From the NCBI RefSeq assembly GCF_936943645.1, contig NZ_CAKZJO010000100.1, positions 1 through 64,000 of the forward strand: a DNA stretch of 64,000 nucleotides, in the 5' to 3' direction. The notes under the pieces were generated by a model. The model worked only from the letters and a program-made list of their open reading frames with translations, did no database searches and was not told the DNA's origin. A program made the position numbers and the translations under genes. The stretch is from an uncultured Bradyrhizobium sp. (GTDB taxonomy: Bacteria; Pseudomonadota; Alphaproteobacteria; Rhizobiales; Xanthobacteraceae). Shown in pieces: positions 1 through 8,439 of this stretch. Numbering within the stretch: position 1 is the stretch's first letter; each line of letters opens with the position of its first letter.

Positions 1-28
1 CCCGGCCATGACGGTCGGGAGACATCTC

Positions 29-778
29 GTGAAATCAATTCGAATTGCGCTTGCATTGATGGTGACCGCTTCCGCCGCCCACGCCCAATCGCTCCCCGGC
101 GGCTTCGTTTACTTGCGCGACATCGATCCGACCATCATTCAGGACATCCGCTACGCCACGTCGAACAATTTCGTCGGCCGTCCGCTCGCCGGCTACAATG
201 CCGGCGAATGCGTGGTGAAGCAGGAGGTCGGGCTGCGGCTGAAGGCGGTTCAGCAGGACCTCGCCGCGCAAAATCTCTCGCTCAAGATGTTTGACTGCTA
301 CCGGCCGGCGCGGGCTTCGCTCGACATGGTGAAATGGTCGCAGAACGGTCGCGAGACCGCGGCGGAGCGGCGCTACAATCCAAAAATCCCCAAGACCGAG
401 CTGTTCCGCCTCGGCTACATCGCGAGCCGCTCGCAGCATTCGACGGGCGCGGCGCTCGATCTCACCTTGGTCGACCTGAAAGCCGACAATTCCGGCAAAT
501 ATGATCCGACCAAAACCTATGCCGATTGCACCGCGCCAGTCGAAGCGCGCGCGCCCGAAGGCAGCGTCGACATGGGCACCGGTTATGACTGCACCGACAC
601 CAAAGGCCATACCGCGGCACCGTCGATCAGCCCGCAGCAGCGCGCATGGCGCAAGCGCCTGGTCGCTGCGATGGCCAGGCAAGGCTTTGTGAACTATTCG
701 AAGGAGTGGTGGCATTTTTCCCTGCCAGGGGCGGGTGGGGCCGCCTATGATTTCCCGATCCAGCCGCGCCGGAACTGA
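29..778 (+). CDS. D-alanyl-D-alanine dipeptidase, VanX-like (peptidase M15D), exported
   Basis: Zinc dipeptidase of the VanX/DdpX family, expected to cleave D-Ala-D-Ala in the periplasm. Visible: an N-terminal signal peptide (KSIRIALALMVTASAAHA, then QS), the metal-binding SxHxxGxAxD signature (SQHSTGAALD) and the C-terminal EWWHF motif carrying the last zinc ligand. I chose the GTG start because GGGAG lies 7 bases upstream and it begins exactly at the charged end of the signal peptide; an in-frame ATG at position 8 is the alternative, but its upstream region is outside the window. Vancomycin resistance is not implied: there are no vanHA-type neighbours, so peptidoglycan turnover or D-Ala-D-Ala recycling is more likely. 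Confidence 0.82.
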   Translation: MKSIRIALALMVTASAAHAQSLPGGFVYLRDIDPTIIQDIRYATSNNFVGRPLAGYNAGECVVKQEVGLRLKAVQQDLAAQNLSLKMFDCYRPARASLDMVKWSQNGRETAAERRYNPKIPKTELFRLGYIASRSQHSTGAALDLTLVDLKADNSGKYDPTKTYADCTAPVEARAPEGSVDMGTGYDCTDTKGHTAAPSISPQQRAWRKRLVAAMARQGFVNYSKEWWHFSLPGAGGAAYDFPIQPRRN

Positions 779-798
779 TTCCGCGCCGAGGAAACCTG

Positions 799-2442
799 AT
801 GACCCAGCCGAGCTTTGCGACCCACGAGGTCTTCAACCAGTCGCCGCCTTTCGAGGACGTTGACCTGTTCACAGTCGATCGGCCGCTGGTCGAGGCCGTG
901 AAGGCCAATGGCGGCGCGGCGGCGGAGCGCGAACTGTCCGCGTTCGGCAAGCAATGGGGCTCGGCCGCGATGGCCGATCGCGGGCGCCTCGCAAACGAGA
1001 ACACGCCGAAACTGCGCACCTTCGACGCCAAGGGCAATCGCCGCGACCAGGTCGAGTTTCACCCGGCCTATCACGAGCTGATGGCGCACAGCGCCCATGC
1101 CGGCGCGCACAATTCGACATGGACCGCGCAAGGCAAGCCGGCGGGCGATGCCGCCGAAGTCATTCGCGCGGCCAAATTCTACATGGCAGCCCAGGTCGAG
1201 ACCGGCCATCTCTGCCCGATCACGATGACGCGCGCCTCCGTCGGTGCGCTGGCGATGCAGCCGGACCTGCTCGGCAAGGTGATGCCGGTGCTGTCGACCA
1301 AGAGCTACGATCCCACCTTCGCGCCGTGGTGGGACAAACGCGGCATGACGCTCGGCATGGGCATGACCGAAAAGCAGGGCGGCACCGACGTGCGCGCCAA
1401 CATGACTCGCGCGGTGCGCGAGGGTGAAGCCTATCGCATCACCGGCCATAAATGGTTCATGTCGGCGCCGATGTGCGATGCGTTCCTGGTGCTGGCGCAG
1501 GCCGAACAGGGGCTGACCTGTTTCTTCATGCCGCGCTTCGCGCCTGACGGCTCGGTCAATGCGATCCAGTTCCAGCGGTTGAAGGACAAGCTCGGCAACC
1601 GCTCCAATGCCTCGTCCGAGGTCGAATTCACAGGCGCCTATGCCGAAAGGATCGGCGAGGAGGGCAAGGGCATCCGTACCATCATCCAGATGGTGCAACT
1701 GACGCGGCAGGACTGCGCGATCGCCTCCGTCGGCCTGATGCGCTCGGGGCTGGCGCATGCACTGCATCACGCCCGTCACCGCAGCGTGTTCCAGAAGCAT
1801 CTGGCCGACCAGCCCCTGATGCAGGCTGTGCTATCGGACATGGCGCTGCATGTCGAGGCGAGCACGGCCCTGGTGATGCGGTTGTGCCGCGCCTTCGACC
1901 GCACGCCGCATGATGCGGCCGAGGCCGCCTATATGCGGCTGCTGACGCCCGCGATCAAATACTGGACCTGCAAGAGCGCGCCGCCGTTCCTCTATGAGGC
2001 CATGGAATGCCTCGGGGGCAATGGCTATGTCGAGGACGGCATTCTGGCGCGACACTACCGGGAGTCGCCAGTCAATGCGATCTGGGAAGGTTCAGGCAAC
2101 GTGATGTGCCTCGACGTGCTCCGCGCACTTTCGCGCGAGCCGGAGGCCGCGGTGGCCGTGCTGCAATCGCTCGCGGCCGAGACCAAGGGCTTGCCCGGTG
2201 CGGGGGAGACGATCGCGTTCATCGGCAAGACTTTCCGCCGCGCCGACGGCGAGCGCGTCGCGCGGCTGGCTGTCGAGAAGCTGGCCGTCCTTGCCGGGGC
2301 CGCGGCGCTCAACGGCGTCTCCCCACGCAATGCCGAACTGTTCGCGAACACGCGGCTTGCTGCGGATCGTGCCAGCATGTACGGCGCCGTGGAGCTGGAG
2401 AGTGCCGATGCACGCGCATTGCTCACCCGGGCATTGCCGTGA
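799..2442 (+). CDS. aidB: AidB-like acyl-CoA dehydrogenase (alkylation-response family)
   Basis: FAD flavoprotein of the acyl-CoA dehydrogenase superfamily, AidB branch: 547 residues against about 540 for E. coli AidB. The N-terminal segment (THEVFNQSPP, then FDAKGNRRDQVEFHP) is characteristic of AidB rather than short-chain dehydrogenases, and the flavin-domain TEKQGGTDVR and C-terminal LGGNGYVE and NAIWEGSGN signatures are present. E. coli AidB is induced by alkylating agents and binds DNA; whether this homologue protects DNA or oxidises a branched-chain acyl-CoA cannot be told from sequence. A GAGGA ribosome-binding site precedes the ATG. The next gene starts 23 bases downstream, so the two may be co-transcribed. 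Confidence 0.8.
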   Translation: MTQPSFATHEVFNQSPPFEDVDLFTVDRPLVEAVKANGGAAAERELSAFGKQWGSAAMADRGRLANENTPKLRTFDAKGNRRDQVEFHPAYHELMAHSAHAGAHNSTWTAQGKPAGDAAEVIRAAKFYMAAQVETGHLCPITMTRASVGALAMQPDLLGKVMPVLSTKSYDPTFAPWWDKRGMTLGMGMTEKQGGTDVRANMTRAVREGEAYRITGHKWFMSAPMCDAFLVLAQAEQGLTCFFMPRFAPDGSVNAIQFQRLKDKLGNRSNASSEVEFTGAYAERIGEEGKGIRTIIQMVQLTRQDCAIASVGLMRSGLAHALHHARHRSVFQKHLADQPLMQAVLSDMALHVEASTALVMRLCRAFDRTPHDAAEAAYMRLLTPAIKYWTCKSAPPFLYEAMECLGGNGYVEDGILARHYRESPVNAIWEGSGNVMCLDVLRALSREPEAAVAVLQSLAAETKGLPGAGETIAFIGKTFRRADGERVARLAVEKLAVLAGAAALNGVSPRNAELFANTRLAADRASMYGAVELESADARALLTRALP

Positions 2443-2465
2443 GCCCTCCTGACGAAAGCCTCCTG

Positions 2466-3230
2466 ATGGACTCCCTCAATCCCGACCACCCGCCTCTGAC
2501 CGTGACGCCGGTGACGCCCCGCGTCTGGAAGTTCTGGGGCACCGCGCTGTGGGGCCTTTTCATCTTCGTCGCGATGTTCGTCGGGCAGATCGGCGCCATC
2601 GTTCTGCTGGCGGCTTTGCGTGGCCTGCCGATGGACCTCGCCTCGATCCAGGCGGTCGGCCATGAGCCTCAGGCGCTGGCGCTGTCGGTGATCATGGGCC
2701 TGCCGGCAACGCTGGCCGCCGTGTGGCTCGCCATCGCCATCAAGAAGGCCTCCTTCGTCGACTATCTCGCGCTGCATTGGCCGTCATGGAAGCAGCTCCT
2801 GTTCGGCGCGGTCGGCCTCATCCTGATCGTGCTGGTCTGGGAGACGATGTCGCGCGCGCTCGGCCGCGAGGCGACCCCGGGCTTCATGACTGATCTGTTG
2901 AAATCGGGCCGCGACAAGGGCGCAGCGCTGATGCTGCTGGCTGCGTTCGCGGTGGCGGCGCCGATGTCGGAAGAGGTGTTGGCGCGCGGTTTCCTCTATC
3001 GCGGCTGGTCGGCGAGCTTCCTGCGCGTGCCCGGCGCGATCCTGCTGTCATCGCTGGTCTGGACGGTCGTCCACCTGCAGTACGACCTGTACTTCCTCGC
3101 CGAAGTCTTCACCATCGGCCTGTGGTTCGGCTACATGCGCTATCGCGCCAATTCGCTCTGGCTCACCATCGTGCTGCACGCGCTGAACAATCTCACCGCG
3201 GTGGTGCTGACGATGTGGTTGGGGAGCTAG
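2466..3230 (+). CDS. CPBP family intramembrane glutamic endopeptidase
   Basis: Multi-pass membrane protein of about 254 residues in the CPBP (CAAX protease/bacteriocin-processing, Abi) family. The catalytic motifs are all visible: EExxxR in SEEVLARGFLYRGW, the FxxxH-type motif in SSLVWTVVH, and HxxxN in VLHALNNL. Several hydrophobic segments surround them. The open frame extends far upstream inside aidB, but ATG 2466 is chosen because it follows the aidB stop and begins a normal cytosolic N-terminus (MDSLNPDHPP). The substrate is unknown. Its last four bases overlap the end of the convergent AEC transporter gene, so no transcription terminator separates the two. Confidence 0.85.
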   Translation: MDSLNPDHPPLTVTPVTPRVWKFWGTALWGLFIFVAMFVGQIGAIVLLAALRGLPMDLASIQAVGHEPQALALSVIMGLPATLAAVWLAIAIKKASFVDYLALHWPSWKQLLFGAVGLILIVLVWETMSRALGREATPGFMTDLLKSGRDKGAALMLLAAFAVAAPMSEEVLARGFLYRGWSASFLRVPGAILLSSLVWTVVHLQYDLYFLAEVFTIGLWFGYMRYRANSLWLTIVLHALNNLTAVVLTMWLGS

Positions 3231-4156
3231 ATGGACTGCGCGATCGCGATCGCGATCGGCATCGTGATCGCCGCCAAGATCGTCTGCAGCGTGATGATCT
3301 GAGCCAATAGCGGGGCGTCGCCGCCCATCTGGCGTGCCAGGACATAGGCGCTCGAGGAGGTCGGGACTGCCGAGCAGATCGCGACGATCGCCAGGCTTTC
3401 GCCCGACAGCCCGAACCAGACGGCGAGCGCGAGGGCGAGCGCCGGCATCAGCGCTAGCTTGAAGACGACCCCGATCGCAGCGCTGGCGCTGGGGCGCAGC
3501 AACCCTTCGAGATGCAGGCCGGCGCCGGTGACGAGCAGGCCGATCGCGAGCGAGGAGCGGCTGAGCGCGTCGGCGACCTCGTGCCAGAGTTTTGGCAGCG
3601 GCAGGTGGGTGACATTGACGACGAGCCCGATCGCGCAGGCCCAGATCAGGGGATTGCGGATCACCGTCATGACGATGGTCCGCACGGACTGCTTCTCGGG
3701 CGCCGCGTAATGCGCGAGCACCGCGACGCTGAACACGTTGACAAGCGGGATGATGGCGACCATCGCCACCGAGGCGAGCGCCAGCCCGACATCGCCGAAC
3801 ATGTTGGCGCAGATGGACAGGCCCACGAAGGTCTGCCAGCGCGTTGCGCCCTGGAAGATCGAGCTGAAGGCGGGGCCGTCGATGCCGAGCCGCGAAAGAG
3901 CAGGGCGCAGCGCAAGGCAGAGCAGCGACATTGCCAGCGCCGACAGCAGCAGCGCGCCGCCGACGCCGGCGACCGGCACCTTGGAAAGGTCGGCCTTCAC
4001 GAGCGTCTGGATCAGCAGCATCGGGAACAGCACGAAATAGGTCAGCCGCTCCAGCCCGTGCCATTGCGTGTCGAGCCGCATCAGGCTGCGCTTCAGCACG
4101 ACGCCGAGCACGATGAGGATGAAGACCGGCAGCAGCGCCGCGATCACGACGGCCAT
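3227..4156 (-). CDS. AEC (auxin efflux carrier) family permease
   Basis: Inner-membrane permease of about 309 residues with the ten hydrophobic helices expected of the AEC family (MleP/MdcF-like). Motifs such as FVLFPMLL near the N-terminus, NPLIWACAIGL in the middle and the helix break CSAVPTSSSAYVLA are typical. Known members carry small carboxylates such as malate or malonate; nothing here identifies the substrate. It lies 3 bases downstream of ruvX on the same strand, suggesting a ruvX-transporter transcript. Confidence 0.85.
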   Translation of the reverse strand: MAVVIAALLPVFILIVLGVVLKRSLMRLDTQWHGLERLTYFVLFPMLLIQTLVKADLSKVPVAGVGGALLLSALAMSLLCLALRPALSRLGIDGPAFSSIFQGATRWQTFVGLSICANMFGDVGLALASVAMVAIIPLVNVFSVAVLAHYAAPEKQSVRTIVMTVIRNPLIWACAIGLVVNVTHLPLPKLWHEVADALSRSSLAIGLLVTGAGLHLEGLLRPSASAAIGVVFKLALMPALALALAVWFGLSGESLAIVAICSAVPTSSSAYVLARQMGGDAPLLAQIITLQTILAAITMPIAIAIAQSI

Positions 4157-4159
4157 CGG

Positions 4160-4645
4160 TCAGGCGGTCCCTGGACCGAGATTGGCGAGGCGGTCGAGCG
4201 CGCCCTGCAGGATGAAGATCGCGGCGTGCTCGTCGATCACCTCGGCGCGCTTGGCGCGGCTCACATCCATGCCGATCAGCTCGCGCTCGACCGCCGCGGT
4301 TGACAGGCGCTCGTCCCACAGGCCGATGGGGAGGGCGGTCAGACCGGCAAGATTGCGGGCGAAGGCGCGGGTGGATTGCGCGCGCGGACCCTCGCTGCCG
4401 TCCATGTTGATGGGCAGGCCGAGCACGAAGCCGACCACTTTCCGTTCGGCCGCAATCGCCAGCAGCCGCGCCGCGTCCTGCTTGAATTGCTTGCGCTGGA
4501 CCGTCTCGACGCCGGTTGCGAGCCGCCGGTCCGGATCGGACACGGCAACGCCGATGGTCTTGGTGCCGAGATCGAGCCCGACCAGCGCGCCGCGCGCGGG
4601 CCAGTGGGTTGCAGCATCGACGAGGGGCAGGATAAGAGCCGGCAT
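4160..4645 (-). CDS. ruvX: Putative pre-16S rRNA nuclease / Holliday junction resolvase RuvX (YqgF)
   Basis: RNase H-fold nuclease of the YqgF/RuvX family, 161 residues, normal for the family. The catalytic pattern is intact: GLDLGTKTIGVAVSD (first Asp), GLPINMDGSEG, LWDERLSTAAVER (second acidic cluster) and the C-terminal DEHAAIFILQ. E. coli YqgF trims pre-16S rRNA ends; other homologues resolve Holliday junctions. About 20 extra residues (MPALILPLVDAATHWPARG) precede the core, which is common in rhizobial homologues. The Shine-Dalgarno sequence before the ATG is poor. Confidence 0.9.
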   Translation of the reverse strand: MPALILPLVDAATHWPARGALVGLDLGTKTIGVAVSDPDRRLATGVETVQRKQFKQDAARLLAIAAERKVVGFVLGLPINMDGSEGPRAQSTRAFARNLAGLTALPIGLWDERLSTAAVERELIGMDVSRAKRAEVIDEHAAIFILQGALDRLANLGPGTA

Positions 4646-4691
4646 GGCCTAGCGCATATCACGCGTCGCGCCGCGGAGTGAACCCGGAACC

Positions 4692-4904
4692 ATGGATGCG
4701 CTGACAATATTCGGCCTGTTTGCCGTCACCGCGATGCTGGTCACCTATGCGCTGGAAGATCGCAGCCATTGGTTTGTCCTGCTGTTCGCCGCGTCCTGCG
4801 CGCTCGGCTCGGCCTACGGCTTTCTCCAGGGCGCCTGGCCGTTCGGTCTGGTCGAGGCGATCTGGGCCGCCGTGGCGCTGCGGCGGTGGCAGCTCAAGCG
4901 CTAG
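4692..4904 (+). CDS. Small membrane protein, conserved hypothetical
   Basis: A 70-residue protein that is mostly hydrophobic, with two or three short transmembrane segments (ALTIFGLFAVTAMLVTYAL, WFVLLFAASCALGSAYGFL and a weaker one near WPFGLVEAIWAAVAL) and a basic tail RRWQLKR. It is divergent from ruvX, with only 46 bases between the two starts. I recognise no functional motif. The frame has normal codon usage for this genome and a GGAG upstream, so I take it as real; its role is unknown. Confidence 0.65.
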   Translation: MDALTIFGLFAVTAMLVTYALEDRSHWFVLLFAASCALGSAYGFLQGAWPFGLVEAIWAAVALRRWQLKR

Positions 4905-5195
4905 ACCGTCCGGCGGCGGGGCGCAGCGTGCGCGCAATGATGACGCACACTTGCATCGATCAATTGTGGGAAATCTCACATGGGTGAAGGCGCAGGCATG
5001 ACATGATGCCGCGCGATTGACGCTCTGGTTGCGGCGCGGCAAATCTATAAGGCTAAAGTGGTGTGGGGCGCGTGCCCCCAATTTTCCAGAGCGCGTGGCG
5101 GCGCCCGGCATCCAGCCTGTGCCGCAACCTTGGCGCAGATTTTCACTGCGCTCCCGACCCTGTCCAATATTCGTCCAGTCATTTGAGAGGTCACG

Positions 5196-7418
5196 ATGCT
5201 CATCAAGCCAAGCCTGATCGCGGGCTCAGAAAGGCGATTCAAGCAAGCCGAGTTCTCACCGGACGCCCTGAACAAGAAGCTGGGCGACGGTCCGATCGAG
5301 ATGACTGTCGATAAGATGCGCCTGCGCCAGCGCCAGCTGCTGGCCGAGACGCAGGACGTGGAAAAGGCCGAGATCGGCCTGGAGCGGATCATCCAGGGCA
5401 ATGACCTCGACAGCATCAATTATCTCGCCAAGGGGACCGCCGCCTCGCGCTCGGTCTGCCGCATCCAGCTCAGGGATCCCAAGTCGAACCTGCTCGGCTA
5501 TGGCTCGGGCTTTCTGATCGGACCGAACCTGCTCATGACCAACCATCATGTGTTCGGCAAGCCGGCCGAGGCCGCCAATTCGATCGCCGATTTCAACTAC
5601 GAGCTCGACATCTCGGGGCAGGAGCGCGTACCGGTGCGGTTCGGCTTCGAGCCGGGCAAGTTCTTCTACACCAACGACAGGCTGGATTTTTCCATCGTCG
5701 CGGTGGCGCCGACCTCGCTATCGGGCGGGGAGGACCTCGAGGACTTCGGATGGCTGCCGCTCAGCGGCGCCCCCGGAAAGGCGGACCCCGGCGAATATCT
5801 CACCATCATCCAGCACCCCAGCGGGCAGATGAAGCAGGTCTGCGTCCGCGAGAACAAGCTGCTCAAATATGTCGGTGACTTCCTCTGGTACAACACCGAC
5901 ACGACGGCGGGATCGTCGGGCTCGCCGGCGTTCAACCGGTTCTGGCAGGTCGTCGCGCTGCATCACAGCGGCGTTCCCCGGAAGGACGCGCAGGGCCGCA
6001 CTTTGACCAAGGACGGCAAGGTGTGGAAGCCGTCGATGGACGAGGCCCTGATCGACTGGATCGCCAATGAAGGCATCCGGATCAGCGCGATCGTTGCCGA
6101 TCTCAAGGTGGCCGTCGGCTCGCATCCGATGATCAAGCCGGTGCTGGACGAGGAGGAGCCGCCGACCCGGCAAGAGATCGAGAAGGTTCGCGCGCCGGCG
6201 ACAGTGCCTGCGTTCGGCGCCAACATCTGGGTCGAGCAGTCGCTCGACGGCGCATCGCTGGTGGTCCCGATCCGCGTGCCGCTGCCGATGCTCAGGAAGG
6301 ACATTCCGTTCGCTCCGCTGCCGCCCGCACCAAGCCCGGCGGGCGGCAATGGCGGCGCACCGAACGGCGGCATACCCAACGGCGGCACGCCGCTGATCCC
6401 GCCGCCGGCAGGCCTGCTGCCGCACATCAGCGCGAACAACGGCCTGCCCATGGAGGCCGTGCACATCGATCAGAGCACGCTGAAATCGCGTCCGGGCTAC
6501 AAGGCGAACTTCCTCGGCACCGGCAAATTCTCGGTGCCTTTGCCGAAGATTCCGGCCGCTCAGAAGTCCCAAATCGCGACGCTGAAGGGAAGCTCCAAGC
6601 AATCCGAGCTGAAATATTTCAACTACAGCGTCGTCATGAACAAGGAGCGCCGGCTCGCCTTCTTCAGCTGCGTCAATATCGACGGCGGCCAGCAGCAGGA
6701 CGTCGGCAAGCGTGAAGGCGATTCCTGGCTGCGCGATCCGCGCATCGACGACGATGCGCAGATCGGTGACGAGTTCTACCGCAAGCAGGCGACCCTTGAG
6801 GCGGACCGCAGCAAGAATCCGTTCGACCGCGGTCATCTCGTGCGCCGACTTGATGCGACCTGGGGCGACACCGTCGCCGCGGCCAAGCAGCATGGTGACG
6901 ATTCCTTCCACTTCACCAACTGCTCGCCGCAGTTCTTCTCGTTCAACCAGGGCAAGCAGCTCTGGGCGGGCCTGGAGGATTACACGCGCGACGTCCTGCT
7001 CGAAGGCGAGGAGAAGGGCATCGTCATGAACGGTCCGGTGTTTGACGGGCCGGACGCCGATGGCTCGGATCTGCCCAATCCGTCCGGACGGCCGCACAAG
7101 GATCCGAGCTTCGGGGGCGTCCAGATCCCGAAATATTTCTGGAAGATCCTGATCCGGCGCAACGAGGATGATGACGCGCTCAAGGCGGCGGCCTTCCTGA
7201 TGAGCCAGCGAAAGCTGATCATGGACATCGATCGCATCCAGGAGGTGGATCTGCGCGAAAAGATGTCGGAGGAGGACGTCAGCGTCTTCCAGGTCTCGAT
7301 CGCCGACCTTGCGAAATTGACCAAGCTGGATTTCGGCAATCTCGCTGATGCGGATTCGCACGAGGCGACCTCGGTCGGCCCGCGGCGGATCGAGTCCTAT
7401 GAGGACATTCGACTGTAG
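5196..7418 (+). CDS. Trypsin-like serine protease fused to DNA/RNA non-specific endonuclease
   Basis: 740-residue two-enzyme protein with no signal peptide, so probably cytosolic. Residues about 75-305 are an S1-type protease with the triad in LLMTNHHVFG (His118), DRLDFSIVAV (Asp164) and TTAGSSGSPAF (Ser241). A Pro/Gly/Asn-rich linker (about 370-410, with repeated NGG triplets) leads to an endonuclease of the NUC/Serratia family from about 470, with the catalytic DRGH (544-547) and the metal-binding Asn of TNCSPQ (Asn575). The N-terminal 70 residues are a charged helical segment. All catalytic residues of both enzymes appear intact. Function is unknown; self-processing or activation of the nuclease by the protease is an inference. 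It is flanked by a convergent LysR gene and a bidirectional hairpin. Confidence 0.88.
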   Translation: MLIKPSLIAGSERRFKQAEFSPDALNKKLGDGPIEMTVDKMRLRQRQLLAETQDVEKAEIGLERIIQGNDLDSINYLAKGTAASRSVCRIQLRDPKSNLLGYGSGFLIGPNLLMTNHHVFGKPAEAANSIADFNYELDISGQERVPVRFGFEPGKFFYTNDRLDFSIVAVAPTSLSGGEDLEDFGWLPLSGAPGKADPGEYLTIIQHPSGQMKQVCVRENKLLKYVGDFLWYNTDTTAGSSGSPAFNRFWQVVALHHSGVPRKDAQGRTLTKDGKVWKPSMDEALIDWIANEGIRISAIVADLKVAVGSHPMIKPVLDEEEPPTRQEIEKVRAPATVPAFGANIWVEQSLDGASLVVPIRVPLPMLRKDIPFAPLPPAPSPAGGNGGAPNGGIPNGGTPLIPPPAGLLPHISANNGLPMEAVHIDQSTLKSRPGYKANFLGTGKFSVPLPKIPAAQKSQIATLKGSSKQSELKYFNYSVVMNKERRLAFFSCVNIDGGQQQDVGKREGDSWLRDPRIDDDAQIGDEFYRKQATLEADRSKNPFDRGHLVRRLDATWGDTVAAAKQHGDDSFHFTNCSPQFFSFNQGKQLWAGLEDYTRDVLLEGEEKGIVMNGPVFDGPDADGSDLPNPSGRPHKDPSFGGVQIPKYFWKILIRRNEDDDALKAAAFLMSQRKLIMDIDRIQEVDLREKMSEEDVSVFQVSIADLAKLTKLDFGNLADADSHEATSVGPRRIESYEDIRL

Positions 7419-7443
7419 ATCACGCTGAGACCGGGCGAGAGGG

Positions 7444-7469
7444 CGTCATCGCGTCAGGCCGCGATGACG
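7444..7469. terminator. Hairpin between convergent genes, possible bidirectional terminator
   Basis: A perfect 10-bp inverted repeat (CGTCATCGCG and its complement) with a 6-base loop lies just after the protease-nuclease stop. The stop codon of the LysR gene falls in the loop, so one arm codes the last residues of LysR (VIAA). No long T tract follows on either strand, so the terminator role is inferred from placement. Confidence 0.5.
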
Positions 7470-8344
7470 TCCTCTTCGGTCTTGAGGCAAGCGGCAAAGC
7501 CGCTCAGCGCGCTGGTTTGATGGCCGGCGCGACGCTGGATGAAGAGCGTCTCGACGCGCCCATGCGCAGCACTCAGCGTGTGGATCGAGACGCTGCCGTT
7601 CATCGCGCTGCGTTCGACGACCGCGCGCGGCAGCAACGTCACGCCCATGTCGGCGGCGACGCAGCCGATCATGCCGTCGAGCGTGCCGAGCTCGAAGCGT
7701 GCGGCGGAAGGCCAGCCGAAATCGACGAAGACCTGCTCGAGCCGCTGGCGGTAGGTGCAGCCGGTGCGGAACACCAGCGCGGTCGGGCCGGATTCCGGCG
7801 TGCCTGCGCGCAGCTCGGCCAGCGAGGCCCAGCGCCGCGCGCTGACCAGCACCAGCTCCTCGCGGAAGGCGCTCGTCGCCATGAGATCGACATGTGCGAT
7901 CGGGCCCGCGACGAAGGCGCCGTCGAGCGCGCCGTCGAGCACGCCGGCAACGAGGTCGGCAGTCGGCGCGGTCCGCAACGACAGCCGCACGGCGGGAAAG
8001 CGGCGGTGGAAGTCGGCGAGCAGGGACGGCAGCCGCACCGCCGCGGTGGTTTCCATCGAGCCGATCGCGAGCGGCCCCTTCGGCTCGCCGTCATCGCGCG
8101 CCGCCAGCACGGCCTCGCGCGAAAGCGCGGCCATCCGTTGCGCGTAAGGCAACAGGCGCTTGCCCGCTCCGGTCAGCGTCATGCCGCGGCTGTGACGTTC
8201 GAACAGCGCCGTGCCGATCTCGGCCTCCAACGCCTTCACGCGCTGGGTGACGTTGGACTGCACGGTATTCAGCTCTTCCGCAGCGCGGGTGATGCCGCCG
8301 GTGCGGGCCACGGCGGCAAAAGTCTGGAGATCGCTGAGTTCCAT
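7454..8344 (-). CDS. LysR family transcriptional regulator
   Basis: 296-residue LysR-type regulator. The N-terminal winged helix-turn-helix (about residues 1-60, LQTFAAVARTGGITRAAEELNTVQSNVTQRVKALE) is typical, followed by a periplasmic-binding-protein-like effector domain. It is transcribed divergently from the first nitronate monooxygenase gene with about 95 bases between the starts, the classic arrangement for a LysR regulator and its target. Control of the NMO pair is therefore inferred. The effector is unknown. Confidence 0.9.
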   Translation of the reverse strand: MELSDLQTFAAVARTGGITRAAEELNTVQSNVTQRVKALEAEIGTALFERHSRGMTLTGAGKRLLPYAQRMAALSREAVLAARDDGEPKGPLAIGSMETTAAVRLPSLLADFHRRFPAVRLSLRTAPTADLVAGVLDGALDGAFVAGPIAHVDLMATSAFREELVLVSARRWASLAELRAGTPESGPTALVFRTGCTYRQRLEQVFVDFGWPSAARFELGTLDGMIGCVAADMGVTLLPRAVVERSAMNGSVSIHTLSAAHGRVETLFIQRRAGHQTSALSGFAACLKTEEDVIAA

Positions 8345-8439
8345 GTCCCGTTTCTCTTTTGAGATGGCAGCGTTCTGTAGAATTCAATTTTGAAGAATGT
8401 TATTCGCGCCTAATCTTCCTGTCCAGAGTGGGAGGACTC

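Noticed and set aside
29..778. Vancomycin resistance gene cluster
   Set aside because: Only a VanX-like dipeptidase is present; no VanH, VanA-type ligase or two-component genes are adjacent.
745..1800. A 351-residue minus-strand frame over aidB
   Set aside because: Shadow of aidB; His/Arg-rich low-information translation.
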